Assembly (NCBI GenBank): GCA_031553415.1
Contig: JAVBLO010000069.1
Coordinates: forward strand, 1 to 64,000
Source: JAIRVZ01 sp031553415
Lineage (GTDB): Bacteria > Bacteroidota > Bacteroidia > Bacteroidales > Azobacteroidaceae
DNA: 64,000 nt
Reading direction: 5' to 3'
The position numbers and the translations under genes are program-made. Below are positions 1 through 6,624 of the stretch, in pieces. The stretch's first letter is position 1, and each line of letters starts with the position of its first letter. The notes under the pieces are model-generated. The model saw only the letters and a program-made list of their open reading frames with translations. It searched no databases and was not told the DNA's origin.

Positions 1-1
1 C

Positions 2-175
2 GGATTAAATAGTAAGCATATCGCCCGTATCGTATTTATAAACAATAAAGTAGTTGGCGAAGAACGATTGCTCGCGGATGAAAACCAGCGTTTTCGGGAT
101 GTCGGCGAAGGAAAAGACGGGGTGCTTTACGCTGTAACCGATGAAGGAAGACTGTACAGGATTGCTAAAAAATAG
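2..175 (+). CDS. C-terminal end of a PQQ-dependent sugar dehydrogenase (partial)
   Basis: The open frame enters from the window's left edge and ends at the TAG at 173-175. The 57 visible residues include VVGEERLL, RFRDVGEGKDGVLY and a final GRLYRI, which is the pattern of the last propeller blade of soluble aldose/glucose/sorbosone dehydrogenases (GSDH family). These are secreted or periplasmic quinoproteins that oxidise sugars with PQQ. The start, signal peptide and catalytic residues lie outside the window, so substrate and localisation cannot be judged. The next gene is on the opposite strand and converges with it. Confidence 0.75.
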   Translation, partial: GLNSKHIARIVFINNKVVGEERLLADENQRFRDVGEGKDGVLYAVTDEGRLYRIAKK

Positions 176-227
176 CTCTCGCTTTTATTCCCGGCAGCAT
201 CTTTTCGATGCCCTAAATTTCAGGGAA

Positions 228-590
228 CTAACTGTTCCGGTATTCTTCCTGTTTCTTTTTCGGAAGTTTACAGATCACCTCATCTGCCGAGTGGCGGATC
301 AATTCTTCAATCAGTTTGTCGGGCACGTCGCTTTCCAACGTAACCCAATTCCACATGAGGGTTTTAAAATTGTCCGGATTTATACCGTTGTATCTTTCAC
401 GCAGTTCAACCGTCCTCTCGGGATGGCATTTCAGATAGGCTTTAAACAATCCGTCTTTGGGTTTCAGCGGAATATATGCGAAAACCTTGTTCATCACCTT
501 AAACACGAGCACCGATAGGTCGAGGAAAGGCGTCGATTCCACACTTCCCCTGATGGAAAGGCAATAGTCACGAAATTCTTCAATATTCAT
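228..590 (-). CDS. MmcQ/YjbR family protein
   Basis: A 120-residue protein beginning MNIEEFRDYCLS. The frame is open 23 codons further upstream, but this internal ATG fits the usual family length (about 115-120 aa) and family N-terminus, and the upstream codons belong to a decayed gene. Recognisable features are the fold's start (FRDYCLSIRGSVES), FKVMNKVFAYIPLK, and the C-terminal half with WNWVTLESDVPDKLIEELI. MmcQ/YjbR proteins are small cytosolic alpha/beta proteins with a double-wing DNA-binding-like fold. Their cellular role is poorly defined. It sits in a cluster of similarly small orphan proteins on the same strand. Confidence 0.85.
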   Translation of the reverse strand: MNIEEFRDYCLSIRGSVESTPFLDLSVLVFKVMNKVFAYIPLKPKDGLFKAYLKCHPERTVELRERYNGINPDNFKTLMWNWVTLESDVPDKLIEELIRHSADEVICKLPKKKQEEYRNS

Positions 591-603
591 TTTATCATTT
601 ATT

Positions 604-928
604 TTATACCAGATTCTTCCCCGAATACATTCCATAGGAGAACTTAGCCAGCACAACAACCAGAAACAACCAAATCAAGACTATAAATCCGCCGGCAAAC
701 TAATTTTTCTTATCTGAAACTTTTTGATTTCCAGCTATCTGTTGGCATTCCTGCCAGACATCTTCAGGAATCAGTTTTATTCCGAGGGCTATTCCTAAAG
801 GTAATAAGTAACAGGTCATCCAACAATCCTAATACAGGGATAAAATCGGGAATCTGTATTTCCACATAAGCCCCGTCAATGTCCGGCACTTTCTTGGTTT
901 CAGCATCAAACTCAAATTTTCTGTTCAT
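604..928 (-). pseudogene. Decayed chimera: DUF1905 start fused to a broken YkvA/DUF1232 gene
   Basis: Reading the minus strand from ATG 928, which overlaps the upstream DUF2200 stop as ATGA, the first about 24 codons match the DUF1905 N-terminus (FEFDAETKKVPDIDGAYVEI). From about 856 the frame becomes a DUF1232/YkvA sequence (IPDFIPVLGLLDDLLLI). One extra base then shifts the frame; the next frame continues PLGIALGIKLIPEDVWQECQ and meets a TAG at 700-702, where relatives would be expected to have Trp. Beyond that stop a typical C-terminal membrane segment (FIVLIWLFLVVVLAKF) runs to the TAA at 604-606. The intact gene would have been a small membrane-associated protein. As it stands, only a 54-residue chimeric peptide ending within the frameshifted part could be made. 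Confidence 0.7.
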
Positions 929-1275
929 TTCCTCAGAATCTTTTCCATGGCCTTACCTTTTGCCAATTCATCAACCAACTTGTCCATATAACGGATTTTT
1001 TGCATTAACGGATCTTCAATTTTTTCTACGCGATAACCACAAATTACACCGGTAATTTTTGAGGCGTCCGGATTAATCCGGGGCGCTTGGGCAAAAAAGG
1101 TTTCAAGATCGCTGTTTGTATCAATTTGCTGTTGCAATGCCTGCTTGTCGTAGCCTGTCAGCCAGCAAATAACAGCATCCACTTCGTCTTTGGTACGTCC
1201 CTTTTTCTCCGCTTTCTGGATATACAGCGGATAGACGCTCGCAAAAGATATCTTGTATACCCTGGTCGTATCCAT
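925..1275 (-). CDS. DUF2200 domain-containing protein
   Basis: A 116-residue protein starting MDTTRVYKISFASVYPLY. The sequence shows the DUF2200 signature: FASVYPLYIQKAEKKGRT, then EVDAVICWLTGY, then FFAQAPRINPDA with ITGVICGYRVE. The length is normal for the family, whose members are small cytosolic proteins with no assigned reaction. Its stop overlaps the ATG of the decayed gene downstream by four bases, so the pair was once translationally coupled. The VOC gene lies 2 bases upstream. The function is unknown; the family call is firm. Confidence 0.85.
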   Translation of the reverse strand: MDTTRVYKISFASVYPLYIQKAEKKGRTKDEVDAVICWLTGYDKQALQQQIDTNSDLETFFAQAPRINPDASKITGVICGYRVEKIEDPLMQKIRYMDKLVDELAKGKAMEKILRK

Positions 1276-1277
1276 AT

Positions 1278-1730
1278 TTATTTCAGGTATTCTTCGATTA
1301 TAATCTTTGTCTGCTTCATCATCACTTCAAAAGCGTTGGGCAGGTTCATCAGTTCTTCCATATTTTCAGGAATCACCTGCCAACGAAGTCCGTATTTGTC
1401 GATACACCAACCGCATTGAGAGGCTGAACCTTCGCGGGTAAAGTAATCCCAATAGGTATCAATCTCGTGTTGGTCTTTACAATTGATCGCAAACGATAAT
1501 GCGTCATTCAACGGATGATGTTCGATCTCCGTACTCATCAGGGAATACTTTTGCCCGAAAATCCGGACTTCACACATTTCGGTATGTCCGCTGGGTGTTT
1601 CGCCAAGAGGAATGACCGGGCCTTCTTTGAAATCGCTGCCGAAAATGTTTTTGTAGTACTCAACTACTTTTGAAATTGTGCCGCCATCGGTATTAAACCA
1701 AAGGCAGGGAATGATTTTATTGGTATTCAT
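1278..1730 (-). CDS. VOC superfamily protein, PhnB/YjdN-like
   Basis: A 150-residue glyoxalase/bleomycin-resistance fold protein of the PhnB-like branch, often annotated as 3-demethylubiquinone methyltransferase-like. It starts MNTNKIIPCLWFNTDGG and shows the paired beta-alpha-beta-beta-beta modules: YYKNIFGSDF in the first, then LSFAINCKDQHEIDTYWDYF and GWCIDKYGLRWQVIP in the second. Proteins of this type are cytosolic and usually dimeric; substrates are mostly unknown. It lies 2 bases upstream of the DUF2200 gene on the same strand and may be the promoter-proximal gene of the small cluster. Confidence 0.85.
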   Translation of the reverse strand: MNTNKIIPCLWFNTDGGTISKVVEYYKNIFGSDFKEGPVIPLGETPSGHTEMCEVRIFGQKYSLMSTEIEHHPLNDALSFAINCKDQHEIDTYWDYFTREGSASQCGWCIDKYGLRWQVIPENMEELMNLPNAFEVMMKQTKIIIEEYLK

Positions 1731-1744
1731 ACTTTTTGCTTTTT

Positions 1745-2096
1745 ATGTTATACATCAAATTATTTTTCTCGATTTTGCCGCCAGCCAAGGTGCAATACTT
1801 ATTAAATAACACAACTAACGGCTAAAAGTTTCCGGAGGTAATGTCGTATGCGTTCAAGAGTTCCGGCAAATTATTTCCCGAAAGTAACCCGAAAACAGTT
1901 TCAAAAGCGATGGTCAGCAACAGCCAAATCAAACCAATCCGCCAATAGTTTTTTGTTATTCCTTTGCCTATTCTGGGAATAAAGATATAGCACAGAATAA
2001 AAATCAGCAAGCAAAGTAGAATCCCACTTAGCGGTAATCCATATTTTTACCAATAATTCACAGAATATCTCAAGTATATGTTTACATATTGCTTAT
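1745..2096 (-). pseudogene. Decayed small integral membrane protein gene
   Basis: The longest surviving piece is a 62-codon frame (1822-2010) encoding LIFILCYIFIPRIGKG and FETVFGLLSGNNLPELLNAYDI, which resembles a small multi-spanning membrane protein common in Bacteroidota. Codons upstream in the same frame continue the match (KYGLPLSGILLCLLIF) but are cut off by an in-frame TAA at about 2050. Downstream of the stop at 1822 the match resumes in another frame (IAPWLAAKSRKI). At least one nonsense and one frameshift change are therefore needed to explain the region. The family function is unknown to me. Confidence 0.6.
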
Positions 2097-2121
2097 ACCT
2101 TGTAATAGCAAGTTCCTTCGG

Positions 2122-2358
2122 TTATTCTTCTTCCTCTTCTTCTCCAGGTAAATGACGTAAGTCAGGCTCTTTACGGATTCGCTCCTTTTCTTCTTCTATG
2201 ATATTCAGCACATCCTTCTTAATCTGATTATGGTTCCTTCCAATCTGCTGCATGATGTCATTGCCGTTTTTATCCTTAAAGTCATTAATAACAGGTATCT
2301 TTTGATAGGCTTTTGTTTCGGTGACGACTTTTTCACTCTTACCAAAACTGATTGAATA
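2122..2358 (-). other. Unrecognised 78-codon open frame without a usual start codon
   Basis: Between stops at 2359-2361 and 2122-2124 there is an uninterrupted minus-strand frame rich in charged residues, with KIPVINDFKDKNGNDIMQQI, then EEEKERIRKEPDLRHLPG and a six-glutamate tail. The composition and acidic C-terminus look protein-like. There is no ATG until about codon 36, so it is either a 5'-truncated gene, a short gene with an unusual start, or the end of a larger gene broken by deletion. I do not recognise the family. It is followed downstream by another decayed gene. Confidence 0.35.
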
Positions 2359-2460
2359 TTAAAATCAATCATCGGGATTTTTTAATGTTGCTGGATAGTT
2401 TCTAATTTTACGTTATTGATCATTGCATCCAGTGTACATTTAGAGTGGGCTACGAGATAA

Positions 2461-3183
2461 TCAGAGTCTGTTAGATAGTTTACTAATAACTTTTCTGCTG
2501 CAATTAATCGTAAAACTGCTTTCGTTATCAGATAATACAATTGTGTTATCTTTGGTGGAAAAAGATTTAATGTTTTTTTTGTTAGCAAGCAGTTGTCTTG
2601 TGATCCGGATAAAGTTATCGGGTAATTTACTCTCCAGTTCTTTCATGCTGTAACTGATATGCTTGTAAATATCTCCGGATTCAGTGTACAGGTTTAATTT
2701 ATTTCTACCAATTTTTTCTATCAGAAATAAGTCATCGACGTTTAACAATATGTACCCCAATGGCGACGGAAACTTGATTTGGTCTTGGCTAACCGGCTTT
2801 TGTTCATTCATAATATCTTCCAGGTGGAGGATGCATTTTTTCAATTCTAACGGGCTGACCGGTTTGAGCAAATAATCATGAACTCCAAGGCGGATTCCAT
2901 GTTGCGCATATACAAAATTAGCATGAGCTGAAATGAAGATAACCGGGACATCCAGATTTTTCTCTCTGATTAACTGAAGAAGCTCCACACCGTCCATCCC
3001 AGGCATGGTAATATCTAAAAAAATCAATTCATAATGATTTTTACTGATTGCGAATAAAGCATCTTCGCCATTTTCAGCAAAAGAGTATTGAATATGCGGA
3101 AAATATATATTCAACAGTTCTCCTAAGTATAAACGAGTAGTTTCCTCATCATCAACGATAAGGGCTTTGTAACTTCCTTGCAT
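2461..3183 (-). CDS. LytTR-family response regulator
   Basis: A 240-residue cytosolic regulator. Residues 1-120 form a receiver domain: the acidic pair D11/D12, phospho-acceptor D57 (in ELIFLDITMPGMDG), the conserved Ser in VIFISAHA and Lys107 in YLLKPVS. Residues about 145-240 form a LytTR DNA-binding domain (GYILLNVDDLFLIEKIGRNK, then SMKELESKLPDNFIRITRQ). LytTR proteins bind pairs of short direct repeats about two helical turns apart. The gene is 43 bases downstream of the sensor kinase on the same strand, so the two are a cognate pair. The last part of the domain is somewhat divergent from typical members. Confidence 0.92.
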   Translation of the reverse strand: MQGSYKALIVDDEETTRLYLGELLNIYFPHIQYSFAENGEDALFAISKNHYELIFLDITMPGMDGVELLQLIREKNLDVPVIFISAHANFVYAQHGIRLGVHDYLLKPVSPLELKKCILHLEDIMNEQKPVSQDQIKFPSPLGYILLNVDDLFLIEKIGRNKLNLYTESGDIYKHISYSMKELESKLPDNFIRITRQLLANKKNIKSFSTKDNTIVLSDNESSFTINCSRKVISKLSNRL

Positions 3184-3226
3184 TTTCTAGTTCCAATTTT
3201 CAAATATGTGTAATCTATAATATTGT

Positions 3227-6139
3227 CTATTTTTTCCCTATACAAAACCTGTAATCATCAGGAATGACCAGCCGGAAAGAAGTTCCCGTGGGAATTCTGT
3301 TCTCATTTTTTATGTCCTGTATTTCCAAATCCATTTTCAAAGAATTGAATTTGTTATACAGGGCTATTTGTTGTTCCAAAATACTCAATCCTTCTCCGGT
3401 ACCTGATGTTCCAAGCTCTTTGGCTTTTTCTCGTCCGACACCGTTATCTTCGACAGAAAGGACAGTATAATTTCCTCTTTTGTAAATATGAACGGAAATA
3501 ATTCCGACTTCTTTTTTATGCCTCAGTCCGTGTTTCAATGCATTTTCGCAAAAAGTGTGCATGGCCATAACCGGAACTTGTACATTTTTATCCACATTTA
3601 GTTCCACAACTACAAAATATTCTAATTGAGTGGAAAATCGAATTTTTTCCAGCATCAAATAAAGTTCCGTATATTCGATTTCCTCTTTTAAAGAGCGCGA
3701 TATCTTGTCTGCGTTGTAGAGCGTTTGCTGTGAAAAACTGGAAAATGCAGCAATATACTCATTAGCAGCAATTTTATCTTTTAATATCATGTAATTGATT
3801 GCACTTAATACATTTCCTGTAAAATGGGGAATATGCTTGGAGCGGATGGCTCGAAGCTTCAGTTGATCGACCACTCTTTCTTCTTTCAATTTTTCTTCCC
3901 ATCTTCGGCGAATCCAATACATTACACCACTAAATACTCCGACAATTGTCAGACCAACGACTCCAAAAAACCAGAAAGTAGACCAAAAAGGTTGAGAAAT
4001 TGTAATGAATGCATTCGAAAATCCTGTTTCAGACCAGTTAATTCCATCAATAGAAGCCTGTACTTCCAGCCGATAAGTGCCATAAGGTATGTTATTAACG
4101 CTGATTTGTCTTTCATTTTGTGGAGATGACCATTCGTTGGAAACACCTGGGAGACGGTATCGGAACACTAATTCATCGGTCATCGTTACATATGCGCAAT
4201 GAATTTCAAATTTCAGAAATCTATCTTTCCAGGATAAAGTGGTGTCATTATAAATATTAATCTTGTTCCAGCTTGCATTGTCCCGGGATGAATATATCTC
4301 TGAAATATAAGGAGTAGATACAGGTTTCAAAGGCGGTTTTTGCATCAGCTTTCCAAGTTGAATCCGACAGGCTCTATCCAACCCTCGAAGCCAGATGTAG
4401 CCTTCTCTATCCACATTTATGTTTGAAAAGAGATAATCATCCAAAGGAATGCCATCCGCTTGAGAGAATTGACGGATAAGAATATCTCCCGATTGGTGAA
4501 AAGCATTCAGATCAAGAATGTTAAGCGATTTTCTATTCAGGATGATCATATATTTATTTTCATAATTAGTGAGGCTTTGGATGTCGTCTCCCATTTTCTT
4601 ATTGTCTAATTGTTGTTCTTTGCCATTCTTATCTTTGACAATTATTTTTCCATCTTTCAGTTTCCACATAGAACCCAATCCATCAGGAACAGCATTTCGC
4701 CGTTCATTAAAATGATTGATTTGAGCACTATCCATAGCTTCTTTATGTATCTCAAATTTCAGATCAGACGTGATCGTAGCCAAATACGATTTTCCTTCTT
4801 TTATGATTTTCCCGGATACGGTTTCCGTTTCATTATCATAATACCAGCGGCTATTAGTGCCTTTTATTTCAATAGATTGTAGTTTTCCACCTGTCCAAAC
4901 AAGCACTTTCTTTGCATTACCAAAGAAGAAGATGCGACCATTTTTATCTGTAAGAGAAGTGATTAAACCCGGACTCTCGCCTTTGTCTGTCGTATGGATG
5001 ATTTTTATTTCTTCCAGATTGCCTTTCGTGTCCATTTTCCATAGTTGTCCTTCATTTGTTCCAAAAAACAGATTCCCTAAAAAATCCTGCTCGATACTAG
5101 TGAATGTTCCCTGGTACTTTTCTGCTAATTTGTATATTTCGGTTTGAAATTGATAAACATTGAAGATGCCGGAAACCCCTGTTGTCCAACAATTGTCATT
5201 ATTATCCGTTTGCATGCTGAACGGGAAAGCAGTCTTTATGGAAGAAGGAATCTGCCGTTCATTTTCAATCCAATAGATTTGACTGTCAAACCAATTCATA
5301 CTAACGATTCGATGATCAGGAAGTGCTAATATATTTAGAATAGAATATCCTTTTTGTATATGAGCTAAAAAGGACTCTTGGGGTAAAGTTTTCCAGTCTT
5401 TAATGGAATACAATTGATTTTTTTGATCCAATGCTATCAATAAACTATCATTTATTGCTTTAAAATCAATATATGATTTTTTGTAAGGTAAAAATGATTT
5501 TTTTTGAAGACCAACCAAAAGCTGTATTCCATTTGCAGTACCCAGCCAAATCGTATCATTTTTACTGTCAACCGGATAAAATAATGCGGTGTCGTTTTCC
5601 AAGAAGATTTTTCTAAAAGTTTTAGATTTCATGGAAAAAGCAAGATGTGTATAGTGCGTTCCGGAATCATCTTTTGGCTCGGAATTATTGTCCTTAAGGT
5701 TGAATTGACAAATGTCATCTCCCGAAAATATCATTTTTTTATCAGGACTTTGAAAATCATATTTGCCCGGGAAAGGATAAAATTGAATGGTATTATCCGG
5801 ATGAATCAATGTAATACCTTTACTCCAACTATTGCAAATAATATCTTTGTATTGGCCGATACTCGCAGACATATTAAACTTTCCTACACTCTCCGGATAA
5901 GTAATTTTTGAGAATGTTTTACCATCAAATTTACTTATTCCATTTATATTGGATATCCAAAAATATCCATAACTGTCTTCAAACAGATAACTTGTTACAG
6001 GATGTGTAAGTCCCTCTTTGTAAGAGAAATGTTGATAGTAATATGATTTTTCAATTGCCTGTCCAAATCCGTTTAAGAAGTAACTGAATGGAGCGATCAA
6101 ACAAAGAAGTAAAACTTTGTGCAATTTGAAATTACTCAT
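3227..6139 (-). CDS. Hybrid-sensor-like LytS-type histidine kinase with extracellular propeller and Y_Y_Y domain
   Basis: A 970-residue membrane kinase. An N-terminal signal segment (KVLLLCLIAPFSYFLNG) is followed by a large extracellular region with two-component-regulator propeller motifs (YLFEDSYGYFWISNINGISK) and, at about residues 630-710, a Y_Y_Y domain (RYRLPGVSNEWSS, then GTYRLEVQA). One membrane helix follows at about 718-740. The cytoplasmic part is a His_kinase domain with phospho-acceptor His772 (RSKHIPHFTGNVLSAINY), N-box around Asn866 (CENALKHG) and G-box DNGVGR at about 899. There is no receiver domain; the partner is the LytTR regulator downstream. The ligand is unknown. Divergence from the giant surface-protein gene suggests it controls that gene. 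Confidence 0.9.
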   Translation of the reverse strand: MSNFKLHKVLLLCLIAPFSYFLNGFGQAIEKSYYYQHFSYKEGLTHPVTSYLFEDSYGYFWISNINGISKFDGKTFSKITYPESVGKFNMSASIGQYKDIICNSWSKGITLIHPDNTIQFYPFPGKYDFQSPDKKMIFSGDDICQFNLKDNNSEPKDDSGTHYTHLAFSMKSKTFRKIFLENDTALFYPVDSKNDTIWLGTANGIQLLVGLQKKSFLPYKKSYIDFKAINDSLLIALDQKNQLYSIKDWKTLPQESFLAHIQKGYSILNILALPDHRIVSMNWFDSQIYWIENERQIPSSIKTAFPFSMQTDNNDNCWTTGVSGIFNVYQFQTEIYKLAEKYQGTFTSIEQDFLGNLFFGTNEGQLWKMDTKGNLEEIKIIHTTDKGESPGLITSLTDKNGRIFFFGNAKKVLVWTGGKLQSIEIKGTNSRWYYDNETETVSGKIIKEGKSYLATITSDLKFEIHKEAMDSAQINHFNERRNAVPDGLGSMWKLKDGKIIVKDKNGKEQQLDNKKMGDDIQSLTNYENKYMIILNRKSLNILDLNAFHQSGDILIRQFSQADGIPLDDYLFSNINVDREGYIWLRGLDRACRIQLGKLMQKPPLKPVSTPYISEIYSSRDNASWNKINIYNDTTLSWKDRFLKFEIHCAYVTMTDELVFRYRLPGVSNEWSSPQNERQISVNNIPYGTYRLEVQASIDGINWSETGFSNAFITISQPFWSTFWFFGVVGLTIVGVFSGVMYWIRRRWEEKLKEERVVDQLKLRAIRSKHIPHFTGNVLSAINYMILKDKIAANEYIAAFSSFSQQTLYNADKISRSLKEEIEYTELYLMLEKIRFSTQLEYFVVVELNVDKNVQVPVMAMHTFCENALKHGLRHKKEVGIISVHIYKRGNYTVLSVEDNGVGREKAKELGTSGTGEGLSILEQQIALYNKFNSLKMDLEIQDIKNENRIPTGTSFRLVIPDDYRFCIGKK

Positions 6140-6161
6140 GTAAAATAGCTGTTTTAACGTG

Positions 6162-6169
6162 CAAATATA
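6162..6169 (-). promoter_or_regulatory. Probable -7 box for the sensor kinase/response regulator operon
   Basis: On the minus strand this reads TATATTTG, matching the Bacteroidota -7 consensus TAnnTTTG, 22 bases before the kinase ATG. No perfect TTTG -33 element lies at the usual distance; the closest is ATTG at 6193-6196, a 23-base spacing. An activator-dependent promoter would fit, because the phased repeats lie just upstream. Confidence 0.45.
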
Positions 6170-6202
6170 AGGTTATTTTTATATCTGATTGGCAATGCTT
6201 TT

Positions 6203-6255
6203 CTGTTTAATACATAAAAATGTCTGTTTAATACATGAAAATGTCTCTTCAATAC
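6203..6255. repeat. Three 21-bp-phased repeats, candidate LytTR operator
   Basis: Two identical-but-one-base 21-bp units (6204-6224 and 6225-6245, core TGTTTAATACAT) are followed by a degenerate third beginning at 6245 (CTCTTCAATAC). Starts at 6203, 6224 and 6245 give an exact 21-base period, two helical turns. Each copy contains TCTGTTTAA, close to the short direct-repeat half-site reported for LytTR regulators. The block sits just upstream of the kinase promoter. Confidence 0.5.
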
Positions 6256-6532
6256 CAATACATGTATTTTAAGTGCAAATTTGAAATTTATAATGTTTTG
6301 TAAATCAGCAAGTATACATAAGTTTGTGCTGTAAAACAGCATGATATTTCATTGTATTTTAGCGTAATTACAAGTGCTGTTTGGGGGTATTGAATAATAA
6401 CCGTCCTTTTTCCAGGGATATGATTCGAAAGTTCTTTGTTGATCTCAAACCTTTCCACTACTTGCGAAAGTCGTGTAAAGCTTCTCATCCCAATTATTGT
6501 ATATGTATGTGTGTCGTAACAATTTCGATAAA

Positions 6533-6540
6533 TAACTTTG
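6533..6540 (+). promoter_or_regulatory. Possible -7 box for the giant surface-protein gene
   Basis: TAACTTTG fits TAnnTTTG and lies 84 bases before the ATG at 6625. No clear TTTG is found 19 bases upstream, so the assignment is tentative and may need an activator. Confidence 0.35.
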
Positions 6541-6624
6541 GAAAAGGATGGTTTTGTTCATATCTGATTTATAAATATGGAGAGATAAATATACATAATA
6601 CACCTATCCTAACAATTTTACAAA

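Larger units (their letters stand above)
6140..6624. other. 485-bp divergent regulatory region between the sensor kinase and the giant surface protein
   Basis: No convincing gene was found here on either strand. The segment is AT-rich. From left to right it holds a kinase-side -7 box, a set of 21-bp phased repeats, a short perfect palindrome (6328-6340, five-base arms around AAA) and a plus-strand -7-like box at 6533-6540. The short open frames in it lack protein-like composition. Confidence 0.6.

Noticed and set aside
141..518. 125-codon plus-strand frame over the MmcQ/YjbR gene
   Set aside because: It is the antisense shadow of a clearly conserved minus-strand gene and starts inside the sugar dehydrogenase end.
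2382..2588. 68-codon minus-strand frame overlapping the response regulator's end
   Set aside because: It lies in another frame of the LytTR domain coding sequence and has no recognisable content.
6328..6340. Perfect palindrome GCTGT-AAA-ACAGC as an operator
   Set aside because: Five-base arms in a 485-bp AT-rich region are weak evidence; no second copy was found except a partial one near 6149, so it is only mentioned within the intergenic entry.
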